Source: Melastoma dodecandrum (Eukaryota > Streptophyta > Magnoliopsida > Myrtales > Melastomataceae). From it: a stretch of DNA of 64,000 nucleotides. Below are positions 1 to 12,805 of the stretch, piece by piece (position 1 is the first letter of the stretch; each line of letters begins with the position of its first letter). The notes below the pieces were generated by a model. That model searched no databases. It was not told the DNA's origin and was given only the letters and a program-made list of their open reading frames with translations. Location of the stretch: NCBI GenBank assembly GCA_029817715.1, contig JARUPY010000145.1, positions 1 through 64,000 on the forward strand. Reading direction: 5' to 3'. The position numbers and the translations under genes were made by a program.

Positions 1-59
1 GCTAATCCGAGCCGCCAACATTTATTGGCAGATGAAAGTATTAAGCATGGTGTTCGCAC

Positions 60-320
60 ATGTTCATGCATCTCCAATTTCTTTTGTCGGCGAGCGAGCC
101 ACGTCGAAATCCGTATATACTTGTATAAATCCGTATATGCTTGTATTCTGAGCATAATATTTGGAGTAATCCGATATTACTAACTTATAATGACCACCAT
201 CAGTGAAGAATGAATCCGATATTTCAGTCAGACGAATGGTGGCCGGCATATAGGAACTGTCTTGGCTGAATGCATCTTTCCATTGTTAGATGAGTTATCG
301 TGGACAGAGTTGTGTACATA
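60..320 (-). other. Unidentified segment X, copy 1
   Basis: A minus-strand reading of about 60 residues contains the phrase YKLVISDYSKYYAQ. A related phrase (YKLVISDHTKYQAQ) recurs at about 15,600-15,840, and the surrounding DNA aligns too. The repeated protein-level match suggests a real coding segment, perhaps one exon, duplicated on both sides of the TNL pair. I do not recognise the family. The copy lies at the window edge, so its neighbours are not visible. Confidence 0.35.
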
Positions 321-579
321 GCATATGCATGAAAGGATATCCGATTTGAGTATCTCATAAACTATTGGCTAATGTCTCAGGTAAGTACAAGCCTGTGATT
401 AAGAAGGCTATGGTGGAGCTTGACGGTAAGAAGTTTATACTCTTTTGTCTCCTCTCTATTATCCAAATCAATATCGCAGAAGAGTCTTCTGAACTCATGG
501 TGCCAACTTACATCCAGGTGTGCCGTTCAAGAAATTCGCGTCACTACGGGAAGAATGGGCGGTCAAGAACTGCTATATC

Positions 580-905
580 AGCCCTGGTACCGCCGCCCCC
601 TTTCTCCGATCAGTGCTTTTTCGAGCCTTTTGTCCACCTTCGCTAACAGCCTTCTTTCTTCATTTCACGGTTGCCATGGCAGGTCCCATTCAGTTTGTTG
701 GCCCAGCGTCCGATGCAGTCAACCGCATGCTTTTGTTGGAGCTCGGCGCCCTCGCGTAGACCACGCCCCCGGTAAACGGAACAGACTCACTGGGGGTGGC
801 TCTAATCCATTTATCTTGATTGGCTTTTGTCTGCTGGCTTTCTCATATAAAATTGTTAGCTTTTTAATAATGTTGAATCTGCTGATAAATTTCAGGTAAT
901 CCTTG
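580..905 (-). other. Unidentified segment Y, copy 1
   Basis: This stretch aligns with 13,740-14,150 in the same orientation. On the minus strand both copies read through a similar phrase (VPFTGGVVYARAP here, VPFIGGVVKASAP in the other copy), followed by an AT-rich stretch that also matches and may be an intron. The plus-strand readings here do not match the other copy, so minus is the more likely coding strand. The family is not recognised. It lies just beyond the 3' end of TNL-1. Confidence 0.35.
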
Positions 906-1800
906 TTTCCCTCCCAAAACAAGCACAGACGTTTAATCTTGCGTGTTATCAAACTCGGTAGCGGGGTTGGAACTTACCCTGAGTCCGGGTACCAAGTTTG
1001 CCTAAGACGACACATCCCCTGCTGGCTTTGCTTCTTCCTCAGGACTGTATGATCGTGACGAGTGAGAGCGATGCTCTACCGCTCCTACCATTCCTTACCA
1101 CCTATTTTTAAAATTTCTACTTTAGTAGGGCAGGGAAATCGCATTTTTGAACAACGTTTTTCTTTTACCAAGTTTGTTTTTATGAAATGAAGTAGTTGCT
1201 TCAGAACAACAAATTCTCCTGGCTAAAAACTAGAAATTCGAAACTTGCGAGTAAAATATTTTACGAAATACTTGGTAATAAATTTTTGTATTCCGTCCCC
1301 TCGTCAGCAATGGAGAAGGGTGGGTAACTTGTGGCAAGAGTGCGGATTATTATCCCGGTGGGTACCGAGATTACGTCATTTTATTAGTTTCATCGTCACT
1401 TTTACAGGTATATTGTATTAATGTCCGTAGTTTTGGTTTATTTCTTTAAGTAAGGAATTTGTAATATGAATAATTTAATAAAAAAAGTAATTTTTATTAT
1501 TTGCAAGTTTTTTATATTTTTATTTTTTTATACAATCTGGATGGAATTTCAATCCACCCAAATTCTAAATAAATACCAAACAAGACATTGTATAAATAAA
1601 ATATCAATTCCCTTAAATAAGACAAAGAGAAATTTTCCCAAAACCATATTGTTCATATCTGGACTCTTCATGTTCGGAAGAGGAAGAAAGAAGAATTATC
1701 TTTTTTCTAAGCATCGAATGAGACATTGTTAACTCCCACATACTAATACTACAACAAACTTCGTCACAGCAATCAATTAATAGGTCACACTCATTCGATC
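905..1800. other. Non-coding spacer, nothing recognised
   Basis: AT-rich sequence with short homopolymers, between segment Y and the 3' end of TNL-1. No coding phrase, RNA gene or terminal repeat was recognised. The open reading of 88 codons near 1,466-1,732 is lysine/phenylalanine rich, has no family resemblance, and is probably chance. Confidence 0.4.
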
Positions 1801-2299
1801 AAACGGTGGCGACGCGGCAGCAACGAAGGGGCAACATCGCAGATTTTTACAATTTTCAATTTTTTCATGCCCAACAAATCCCTGAATTTCCGCAAAATGG
1901 AAGAGGCACCGATGAAAGCTCAAACTCCTCCAACATCTCCAATTGTATCCCAGTCCAGGAATCTCCACCAGAACGCCTCTACCACCCTCTGAACTCGAAA
2001 AGTCGACCTCAACCCCCTCAATCTCCCTATGTTTGACACCCGGACGAGACTATGGGATTCTTTCTACTAATAAACAACTTTGTAAGACTGAGTAAACGAA
2101 ATGAGCCCCACCAAGCTCCATCTCTGTCAATGTACAATTCTCTTATCTCCAACACAAGTCTGCAGAGATGCCATGTTTGGAAAACTCAAACCGAGAGTCT
2201 TGAGCCTGGAAAGGGAGACTCCAACCTCGAAATGTACTCCTCTATATGTAATAATTCTCGTTCCATGCTTTTCTGTACAACGTAGTTTTCTACTCAGAG

Positions 2300-3480
2300 A
2301 GTCCCACCGTCTTCCAATGAAAATACAAAGTATGTTAAGGCTGGTTGGAAGTCACTCGAACCTCCTGAAGGCATGTTGCAACCATCCAATTTGAGTGGAC
2401 TTGAGGCTCGTGAGTTGACTAATTTGTTGCTGGGCCTAGGAAGGCGAATTCATGCTCCCCGAAAGGTCCAATTTCTTCTAGAAGCTGATAGGTTCCCGTA
2501 TTTCTTCCGAAATATACCTTTGTCGAGAGGACAATCCGAAGCATCCAACACTGTCAGGCCGGTTGGAAGTCCTGGAAGCTCCTCAAGCATCCTGTCAACA
2601 CTTCAAAAAATTTTTGAGGGATTGAAGGCTCTGTGAGTTGACTAACTGTGTTTGCTGTGCGCAAAAGCAAATCCTGCGTCTCCGAACAGGTCACAACTTT
2701 TCTAAAGCTGTACAAGTTCTCGATTTCCTTCCGTGAATTCCCTTTTATCGAGAGGACCAATCCGAAGCATCCCACACATATATTAGGGCTGGTTGGAAGT
2801 CCTGGAAGCTTCCTCAATGCATCCTGGGCAACTCCATAGCAAGTTGAGAGGAGCATAAGGCTCGTAGAATTTGACTAACTGTTGCTGGCAAAAAGCAAAT
2901 CGTTGCTCTCCGAAAAGGTTTCAACTCTTCTAAATCTGACAAGTTACCGATTGCTATTCCCCCCGGAATTCCTTTGTCGAGAGGGACAATCCGAAGCATC
3001 CAATTACTGTTTGGCTGGTTTGGAAGTCCTGGAAGCTCCTCAAAGCATCCTGCAACCATGCAAGTTGAGGGACATAATGTTCGTGAGTTTGGCTAACTGT
3101 TGCTGGTAAAAAGCAAATCTTGTGCTCTTCGAAAGGTTCAATTCTACTAAAGTTGATAGGTTTCCGATTTCTTCTGGAATTCCTTTTTCGAGAGGACAAT
3201 ATGAAAGCACTTCCAACAAAGTTAGGCTGGGTAGGAAGTCCTCGAACCTCCTGAAGTATCCAGCAACCATGCATAGTTGAGGAACTTTCATGCCTCGTGA
3301 CTATGACCTAAGTGTTGCTGGCAGGAAGTGAATGGTTTTGGTGAACGATAAGGTCCAATTCTACTAAAGCTAATAGGTTCCCGATTTCTTCCGGAAATTC
3401 CGTCTTCGAGGAGGGACAAACCCTGATGAGTATAAGATCCTTAGGTTCTTCAGATCACATATCGAGTGTGGGTAATCTTC
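2300..3480 (-). repeat. LRR higher-order repeats of TNL-1
   Basis: A block of about 210-225 bp recurs about five times. It is easily followed by the plus-strand text gagaggacaa near 2,527, 2,752, 2,979, 3,191 and 3,411. Each block encodes roughly three LRRs (about 69-70 residues) with phrases such as IPEEIG.LS.LEELNLS and LPATVSQLT.L. Frameshifts separate the blocks. The same period is seen in TNL-2. Confidence 0.75.
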
Positions 3481-5829
3481 CCCATGATCTTGTTAAACCG
3501 TAATGTTAAGTGTCTTCAAGGATTTCCAACCTCTCCAATTGATTCCGGTATTTCCTTCAATTTTGCTGTGAGTCACGATTAGCTCCCGTAAAGCTCTTGC
3601 CCAGCAGAGCTCTTTTGGTAAACTCCTCAGAGACATACACCAGGTAGATTTTTCCCCCAATTATAAAGGTAAGGACTCTCCAAACTTACCCATCGATTGG
3701 TGGATTCCTATCAAATTGGAAGCAATTAAGAAAAACCATAATCTTCCAATTTTAAGCAACAAGGAGAAGTCGGGTGACCGTAGTCATGTCCGCAAACTCC
3801 TGAACTCCAACACCCTTAAGTTAGGCTATCATCTGTAATTGCATGCCACAACAATATTAATAATAAAAAGAAGAGCGCTTTACAGTCACCTACCAAACAC
3901 ATGACAATAGGAAGAGAGAATTTTCAATACCAGTTTTTCACCACCCCTCCATCACACCTTTGTTACCGATATGATTATAGGAGTCACAACTAAACTTCTC
4001 ATCTTGAAAAAGTTGGGAATTCAAACTTTTTATTGCCAACCCTCACCAAGAAAGCCACAATAAAACTCTCCCGGAAATTTCCGGAATTCTACCAATCCCA
4101 AATTAGATCAAGAAAACTTAACAAATTAGATAATCCACTGAAGTTCTCATCAGAGAATTTGTGTTGCTTCATCGGCGTGTCTCCCCAAGGTCCATTGCTA
4201 TGATTTTCTATCGAGACCTTATAAATGAAAAAAGTAGACCAGCATTCACAATTATATTTATGCTCGATGAATAGTAACAGTTCAATGTCAATGAAAAATT
4301 CTGTTGATAACATAAAAAAATTATGAATCATTATCCTACATCACAAAATGAAATCGACTAACTTAAATACGTTCAGTACCAGTTTTGAAAGCACTATCTT
4401 TAAGGGCGTCCTCTGGATCCCAAAGTCTAGTAATGCCTTTCGAATCTTTCCATCGCCTTCCGACCGAATGATTTCTCTTCCCATGTCTCGAAGTTGATCG
4501 TGAATCCAGAATTTACCGGTGTGAATCAATCTTTATCAATGATTTATTGATGAGTACCTTCACTCCGCTTTTTGTATACCAGGTTACTAGCTTCCCAGAT
4601 ATAATCCGCATACTTCCTAAACATCTCATCCTCCTGACAACACACGCAATCAATAAAAATTTTCCTTCTCTCTAAAGCCTAACCCATCGTAACTTACCTT
4701 CAAGATCTCAAAAGACCTCCTCATGGGGAACGTTCCTTTTTTAGCTTTTTTCGAGCTCATACTTCCATGAGCTCTTTACTCTGGCAACACAAATGTCCTG
4801 CGATCACCACCAAAGCCAAGGGAAGGTTCCCCGTGTTCTTAACCACCTGTTTTGATAAACAAAGATAATCTTACTAGAGGCTCATCGGTGCCAAAGGCAT
4901 GTCTGCTGAAGAGCTGAAGGGCGTAGTTATCCAGCCATATTTCTCCATTTTCATAAAAATGAAGTAATTCGGAACCCAGGACGAACAAATCGATGGCAAA
5001 CGCTTTTTATCCCTAGTTGTGATTATGTACAGACTGCCTGTTCCAAATGTGTCTTTCGGGTCCTTCTTCCGACCAATTTCCTCTAGTTGAGATAACTTAT
5101 CCACGTCATCAAGAACCATAAGTATCCTCTTGTCCCGAATCCTTTCGTATGATCTCGTCGTAACCCATCGTCGAAGTTATACAATACATATTTTGCCACC
5201 AAAAATGTCCCCCTTGAATAACTTGTTTAGGCAACTTCCCAGTGCCTCTCAGTGACCCGTTGGCCAACTCACTCACGATCGAAATGAAACTGGACCCTTC
5301 GAACTGTGAAGTATAATTTATTGAAGATGACGCATAGCAAGGGTCGTCTTATCCCAAATTCCTCCCATGCCATGAAGCCACAAAACACGAGTCCCTTTAC
5401 TAACCGAGGAGCGATCGCAGTCGCAGCAGATCTTAACATTGTCGGATGACTGTGATCATCGGAATAACCGTGATGTAAGATGATCAAGGCAAACTTTGAT
5501 GCCTTGATTTCTCAAGCCTCGTCACAACAATATCTTGAACTCAATATAATCGGACGAATCATTCCTTCCATGTGGCAACGTACGACAATGAAATAGAGTA
5601 ATTACACGGAATTCTAGGCTTACAACACCTGTCATCTCATCGAAGCCGCATGCTCCTCGTTCACAGGAATTTCCAAATTACGTTAATTAATTTTCAAAAA
5701 AAAAAGTTTCTGTAAATTTTAAAAATATTGTATTTCCAAAGAAAAAAAGATATGATTCAAAAAGAGAAAGTGAAGCAAAATAACAAGTGCTCCTGGTGGT
5801 GTACCCCTGAATATGGCTTTGAGAGTCCC

Positions 5830-6350
5830 ATCCGCTGATCCCAGCCGACTGTGACCTTAAGTGCTCCTCTCCCAAATTTCTATCACGACACGTGCCATTC
5901 AGAGCCATCCCTCATTGATGCCGCGTTGATCCTATGTGTGTCAGTCGAAGCTAGCAGCTTTCCCCGATACAGCCTTCTCGTTACTGCACAACTAAACATA
6001 AAAAAACGCTACTACTACTTCGGCCGGACATCATGGCCACCGCAAATGACAAAACTAAAATGGCTAGTAATGCGAAATACAATCCTGCCGATGTTCGAAC
6101 GCTCCGCAACAGATCCACCATCATAGTGTTCAGAGCTAACTCGGAGGCACGCCAACTCCAAGCGCCTGGAACGTCACCATAGTTTACCTGGAAAATGAAC
6201 GACGGCGTAAACCCTGGGAACTGCAGATCGCCATCGGCTACACCCGCATCGAGCCTCCACACCCACCAAGTCTTACCTCTTTATCTCAGGACAACCGGCA
6301 ACAGTAACGGAACTCTCCTCGTTGTCCATTGATAAACGACTGGAGAACCA
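5830..6350 (-). pseudogene. TIR domain remnant of TNL-1
   Basis: This stretch aligns with 12,340-12,800, which reads as a clearer TIR domain. Here the minus strand gives only short fragments reminiscent of TIR motifs (an acidic stretch SMDNEE and an ICGGHDVRP phrase near where the FYDVDPSDVR motif is expected). It lies 5' of the NB-ARC block, as a TIR exon should. The assignment rests mainly on the paralogue and on position. A hydrophobic reading in another frame (ALLAILVLSFAVAMM) is noted but is probably a shadow. Confidence 0.4.
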
Positions 6351-6359
6351 TGCCCCTGT

Positions 6360-7830
6360 CAAGCTCAGACTATCTTTATAATTTTTATTATTTTACAATC
6401 GATTCTAAGATATGAACTTCGACTCACTGTTTGGCAGAGAACGTGTCTCGAACACTGTCCCGGCCCATACTAAGACCTTAGTTTCCTTCAATTAAAATTT
6501 CAATTTCACTGATATCAACTATATCTAAAAAACTAACCAAATTAACACACTCAACTTTCTACCAGAAGACTTCAAATTACATACCCTTTTCTTTATACCC
6601 TCCAAGCGAGCAAATTAATTATTATTCAACAATAGCAAAATCACATATTCCATTAATTAAAAGGAAACACACCACGCACGCTGAATTAGTATAACAACAA
6701 TACGATTGCACACATATACCTTTTATTTCATAACCGCAGATAAAAAATCCTCCATACACGTTTATACTCAACCTAACATCCCCACAACTAGACACTCCAA
6801 CACCCCCACATCTACAACCACATACCACACTCTCATAAGAAAATCCAACCACAGCACAGTCACAAACTTCAAGCCCAACATCACGCCATGAAATTAATAC
6901 TAATTCTGAACTGGATATTTACACAAAATCGACGTTGTAGAATCTCTCAAACCCTACGTCAAGTGGGATATGATTTCTCAAGTCCCTGACTTATCAAATC
7001 TTTTTGGTGAAATAACGAATTTCAGATCATAGTACTACCCAATAAAACAGTGCAGAATCAAATGATCCAGATATTTACTACGCAACTTCTGTAAAATAGG
7101 GCCGTACCCACCAATCTCCTTAATAACTCAGTGCTATCGAAGCCACACCACGCAAAAAGGACTTAGTCACTACGAGCATTGATCGACACCCCCAACACAA
7201 TAATTTAGCTCAGAAAACGACTAACAAATTTAATCGAAAAGTCACAATCCCTATCTAAACCATAAGCCTACAACCTACAACAAAACTACAAAACATTTTC
7301 CAATACATAACTTAAATAATTTACATTCTACAACACTTAGATATACACCTCTAGACGCTCGAACGAGCACTCAAATGCTCTCACAATCACATAACAACGC
7401 CTGAATCTTCTACAAACTCTTAATACTTAACTCTCTGTCAATGATATTAAAATGACCACAAACAATCCATCGAATGGAATTGTACACACCCCCAACCTAC
7501 CCCACTTTACCTACACATCATCGAGCCCCAACCATAATTACTCAACACCTTCCTCTTTCCACCAACAAAAGCCAACACTCTGTTTTCAACCAATTCATCT
7601 TCGTACCCTGGCCCCACCATCTCATACCCTCAAAACTCCCTCGGACTCTCAATCCCATTTCCCCATTAGCACTTTCAGGCTGCCTACTCACAAAAAACAC
7701 TATCTGAAAAACTCCTAAGCATCCTTCGTACTCCACCCTCATAACTGCCATCCCACCACCAATCTCCCACAACTGGTCACACAGCCAAGATAATCCAAGA
7801 GGCAGACACCACTCAAGCCGATTGCACGCA
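6360..7830. other. Spacer between the TNL copies
   Basis: C/A-rich plus-strand sequence (T/G-rich on the other strand) with no recognisable domain. Threonine/proline/serine-rich readings near 7,452-7,718 reflect base composition and have no family resemblance. No transposon ends were recognised. Confidence 0.4.
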
Positions 7831-7849
7831 GGCACAGTGGAGCCAAAGC

Positions 7850-10800
7850 CGCAGAGCCACGCACATCCCAGATCAATAACCCTATTCTTCAATCCTTTCA
7901 AGCTCAACAAATCCTGAATTCCCGCAACTGGAAAAGGACACCAAACAGTCCGAAAAGATCAAATACTTCTCCAACATCTCCAATTGTTCCAGATCCTGAA
8001 ATCTCCACCAACGCACTACACACCTCTGAACTTAACATTGACCTCAACCCCCATCCTCAATCTCCCTATTTTTGACACCCGGAAGGAACCTATTGGCATT
8101 CTCTAATTAGAACAATTTCGTAAGACTGGTTTGGAAGTACTCGAAGCTCCTTGGGGTGGGTGGGCTTAGCATCTGAACTGCACAACACCTCCAACCCTCA
8201 AGAGCTACTCCATATCAAATAGCTCACCTGAATCTTGACTAACTGTTGCTCATCCACAAAAGACCAGGAAGCGAAGAGATTGCGCAGCTAAGAAAGAGTC
8301 CAATTTTTCTAAAGCTGATAGTCCTCCTGACTTTATACTAATTACCACGCACCCTTACTTCTCGTCCGAGAACGCCACACACGAAGCATTCACCACTGTT
8401 AGGCTGGTGTGTACACCCCTCGAACCCTGGCCCTGAAAAGTCATAATCCACGACATCCAATGCTACAACTATATAGCGGAACTTAAGACTCGTGCAGTCG
8501 AAGCTAAACTGCTTGCTCTCCAACCGACCACAAAAGCACGCCAGATGAGAGCGAATCCGTATGATGATCGACCAAAGGTCTCCAATTATCTTCTTTAAAA
8601 GTCCTTGATAGTCTCCCAGATTATTCTTAACGAGACAAATCCACTATTGTGACAGAGAGGACACATTCGAAGCATCCAACACTGTACTACGGCTACTTGA
8701 GAGAGTCCTCAAAGATCTACGAACACATCCACTAGCAATAATTCAATCTGAGGGACTTAAGGCTCGTGAGTTGACTAACTCTTGCTGGCAGGAAGCGAAT
8801 GTTGCTATTCGAAAGGTTCAATTCTTCTAAAGCTGATAGTCTCCCGATTTCTTCCGGAATTCCTTCGTCGAGAGGACAATTGTAAGCCATCAAGCTGGTT
8901 AGGCTGGTTGGAAGTCCTCGAAGCTCCTCAAGCATCCGACATCCATCCAATCTGAGGGACTTAAGGCTCGTGAGTTGTCTAACTGTTGCAGGCAGGAAGC
9001 GAATGTTGCTGCACGAAAGGTCCAGTTCTTCTAAAGCCGATAGTGTTCCAATTTCTTCCGGAATTCTTTCGTCGAGAGGACACTCGAAAGCATCCAACAC
9101 CGTTAGGCTTGTAGGAAGTCCTCGAAGATCCTGAAGCTATTCCTGCAAGCAATCCAATGTCGAGGGACTTAAGACTCGTGAAGTCGCCTAAACTGTTTCT
9201 GGCAGGAGACGAATGTATGGATGTACGTAAAAGGTCCAATTTTTCTAAAGTTGATAGTCCTCCGATTTCTTCCGGAATTACTTTGACGGAGAGGACAATT
9301 CGATGCTTCCAACACTGTTAGGCTGGGTGTGGACAGTCCTTGAAGATCCTGAAGCATCCAAGCAATAATTCAATTTGAGGGACTTATGGCTCGTGAGTTG
9401 GACTAACTCCTGCGGGCAGGAAGCGAATTCTTACTACTCGAAAGGTTCAATTGTTCTAAAGCCGATAGTCTCCAGATTTCTTCCTGAATTCCATCGTCCG
9501 AGAGGACAATTTCGAAGCATCCAACACTGTTTAGGCTAGTTGGAAGTCCTCGAAACCCCTCAAACATCCGACATACCAACCAATCTGAGGGACCGTAAGG
9601 CCTGTGAGTTGGACTATACTGTTGCGGTGCAGGAAGCTAATCTTGCTCCCCGAAAGGTCCAATTCTACTAAAAGCTGACAGGGCTCCTCATTTCATCAAG
9701 GAATTCCTTGTCGAGAGGAAGACAATCCCGAGCAAGCAACACTGTTATGGTCTGGTCGGATAAAAGTCCTTGAAGCTCCTCAAGCATCCGACAAACCAAC
9801 CAATATGAGGGACTAAAGGCTCATGAGTTGACTAACTGTTGCTGGTAGGAAAGCGGTATGTGTGTTGGTGAACGGAATAATAGGTGCAATATTTTCTAAG
9901 AGCTGATTTGCTCTCTCCGATTTCTCTTCCGGAATTCCTTCGTCAGCGAGAGGGTTGTCTGCAAAACGTCCATCACTAGTAGGTTTCGTCAGATCACATA
10001 TCGAGGTGGGTAATCTTTCTGATCTAATGTTTTTTGATAAGTACAACGTGTCCTCAAGGATTTCCAACCTCCCAATTGATTCCGGTAATTACTGTTCAAT
10101 CTTGGCTCTCAATCATTAAACAATTAGCTCTATGTAAAGCTCTTGCAGAAACAGAGCTCTTTCGGTAAACATCTTCAGAGACAAACACCTGAAGATGCTC
10201 ATATAAAGTACGGACTCTCCACTCTTACCCACTGAATGGTTGGATTTCTGTTCAACATGAAGTCTCATTTCAAGAAATCCAATAATCTGATCCAATTTTT
10301 AAGACAACAAGGAGTGGTCGGGTGACGTAGTCATGTCGCTAATCCTGAACTCCAGCACCCCTTAAAGTTAGGCCATCATCTGTGTGGTGCATGTAGGTCA
10401 CAAATTATAAATAAGATGAAGAGCGGTTTACACAATTACCTACCAAATCACATGACATATAAGAGGAGAGGATATCATACCAGGTTTTTTTACCACCCCT
10501 CCATCCACCTTTACCATCGATTCTAAGTACAACTAAGAGCTTTCTCATCATTTGAATAAGTTGGAATTCAACTTTTTATTGCATACCCAACCAAGTTAAG
10601 GCCCACCAATAATCTACTCTCGGATAGGTTTCCAAAATCTTCATTTAAGTTTCGTACCATTTTAGATGAAGAAACAACAAGTATTAGCTAATCCACTGAA
10701 GTTCTAATCATTATGAATTTGTGTGCTTCAATCGTGTCTCCCCTAAGTATCGATTGCCTATGATGTTCTTTGAGTCCTTATAAACGAAAAAAGTAGACCA

Positions 10801-12805
10801 GCATTCATAATTTATAATTGTGCTCAATGAATAGTAATATTTCAATGTCAATGTAAAAAAATTCTCTCAATATAATAGGAAATTATGAACCATTTCTTTC
10901 ACTCTACGAAATGAAAACGACCAAAGTTAAATAGCCAAATTATCCTGTTTTTGACGCGTACTATCTTCATGGACGTCCTCTGGAATACGCCTAAGTATAC
11001 GTACACTTCTTATCGGGTACTTGTCCATCGCTCCGTTAACGACTCGATTCATGATTTCTCTTCCCATGTCTCGAGTTTGTTGATCGTGATAATCCAAAAT
11101 TCACCCGTCTGAATCAACCTTTACCACTGATATTATTGATGAGTACCTTCATACTCCACTTTTTGGATTCAAGTAGCGAGCTTCCCAGAGATATAATCCG
11201 CACATACATCCGAGGCATCTTCATCCTCCTGAAATCAACACGCACAAATATCGAGGAAAATTTCCTTCTCCCTCCAGGTCTAAACCCATCGTAACTTTCC
11301 TTCAAGATCTCAAAAGGGGGACTTTTTTTTATAGGGAAACGTTCTTCAGCTTTTCGAGCTCTTACTTCCACGACTCTTTGCTTTGACCCCCCACACAAGT
11401 GTCCTCCAATCACCTCCAAAGCCAAGGGAAGGTTACATGTTGATCTCAAACTACCTGTTTCGATAAACAAAAGATTATCTTCTGGAGGGGCTCATCGGTT
11501 CCAAAGGCATGCTTGCTGAAGAGTTGGAAGGGCGTGGTTGGTCACTCATTTTATCCCACTTTTTCATAGAAGAGAAAGTACGAGAAAGTATTGTTAGGAA
11601 CCAATACGAACAAAGTCGATTGCAAAACGCTTTTATCTCTTGTAGCCCGTGATTTTGACTCGACTGCACTGTTCCTATTGTGTCTTCAGGGACTTTTCCC
11701 GACCAATTTCTCTAGTTGAGGAGAACTGATCCACGTCGATCGAGAACCAGTAAGCATCCTCTTGCCCCGAATCCTTTGTATTCATCTCGCCGAACCACGT
11801 CGTCGATGTTACTACAAGATATTCCGTTAAATGTCTCCATCGAGAGAAGAATGTGTCCCCTGATAACTTGTTATGCAACTTCGCGCATGCCTCCATGACC
11901 TCATGGCTGACTCACGCACGTTCGAAATGAAAACAGGACCCTTCGAAACTGGGAAGATAAATTATTGAAGACGACGCGTGCAAGGGTCGTGCTTCCCAAT
12001 TCCCCCCATGCCATGAAGCACCCACGAAACCGTACTCCCGAGGTGCCACAGTCCAGCAGATTTAACATGTTGGTGACTTGATCATCGATACCTGTCAGAT
12101 GATCAGGCAAACTTTGATCCTTGGATTCTCAGCTTCAACAGAAACAATATCTTGAACTATTAGTCGGCAAAATCGAATCTGCCTTCCCTGCAGGACGACT
12201 AATGAAAATAGAGTAGTTATTACAATGAATTCAATCAGTTGTAGTACATCACATTCCTGAGAATCCGATACGTTTTATTCCAATGAAAAAAAGAAATGTT
12301 TCGAAAGAAGAGAAAAGTGATAGCAAAATAACAAGGCTTGGGTGGTTTCCCTGGCATGGCTTTGCTAGATCCCATCCGCTTGATCCCGCCTCCGGACCGT
12401 ATTCAAGTGCTTTCCTCCTATTTCTTTACCATCGTCCTGCCCGTATCGATCCTTGTGCGTCGTTACGAGCGTCCTTCCCGATATAGCTTCTGTCCGATTG
12501 ACGGTTCGCAGCCTTTAACGTCTGCAGCGGATCTGCCCCGTAGAATAGAATCGCTGGACAGTAGAAGATTTTTCCCGCCGATATTCGATACCTCGCCAGG
12601 AGAGCCAACCATCTAAGTCGAGCTCCCTGAGGGCACCATGCGTGGGATTGTGCGTAAGTTCCTGTGTGAGAAGACGACGGCTGTGAAAAAAACCCTGGAG
12701 CCATCGAATACGCTCGCTTGAGCTCAACCCCCAACTACTTGTGCCGCGACGGAATCTCCTCGTCGTCTCTTGAGAAACGACGGAGGGAGACCGGCCCCAG
12801 TCTAT
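7850..12805 (-). pseudogene. TNL-2: TIR-NB-ARC-LRR resistance gene relic
   Basis: Second tandem TNL, with the same architecture and strand as TNL-1. Minus strand 5' to 3': TIR pieces FSRDDEEIP (12,779-12,751) and KIFYCPAILFYGADP (12,572-12,528); a linker reading DHLTGIDDQV near 12,100; P-loop HGMGGIGK followed after a one-base slip by TTLARVVFNNLS (about 12,025-11,960); a damaged kinase-2 near 11,750; NLPLALEVIGGHLCG near 11,425-11,380; an MHD-type RDMGREI near 11,080-11,050; first LRR LPTSICDLTKP near 10,010; repeats down to about 8,640; and a C-terminal tail shared with TNL-1 to about 7,850. Scattered indels prevent a continuous frame. Its lesions differ from those of TNL-1, so they arose after duplication or are read errors. 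Confidence 0.87.
8640..10020 (-). repeat. LRR higher-order repeat array of TNL-2
   Basis: About seven blocks with a period near 210 bp, marked by the plus-strand text gagaggaca near 8,655, 8,870, 9,075, 9,290, 9,495, 9,715 and 9,950. The best-preserved stretch (8,732-9,100) is open for 122 codons. It shows a 69-residue super-unit containing IPEEIG.LSALEELDLS, LPATVRQLTSLKSLRLDG and LRGLPTSLTSL, i.e. three LRRs per super-unit. Expansion by whole three-LRR blocks points to unequal exchange within the gene. Confidence 0.8.

Larger units (their letters stand above)
1800..6350 (-). pseudogene. TNL-1: TIR-NB-ARC-LRR resistance gene relic
   Basis: Intracellular immune receptor family: TIR signalling domain, NB-ARC nucleotide switch, LRR sensor. 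Seen here on the minus strand, 5' to 3': a weak TIR remnant (about 6,340-5,830); a P-loop at about 5,380-5,330 readable as HGMGGI..KTTLA across an indel; kinase-2 VLDDVDKL at 5,119-5,096; RNBS-B GTGSLYIITTRDK near 5,040-5,005; a GLPLA-type NLPLAL near 4,830-4,800; the MHD block IHDQLRDMGREI near 4,505-4,470; then LRRs from about 3,700 to 1,860. The order and spacing fit a complete TNL, but no frame stays open for more than about 110 codons. Indels occur throughout. Either a pseudogene or a gene obscured by sequencing errors. Tandem partner of TNL-2. Confidence 0.85.

Noticed and set aside
5981..6262. Hydrophobic reading suggesting a membrane protein
   Set aside because: It lies in the TIR remnant of TNL-1 and is not conserved in TNL-2; probably a frame shadow.
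7452..7910. Threonine/proline-rich readings
   Set aside because: They follow the C/A-rich composition of the spacer and have no domain similarity or paralogue support.
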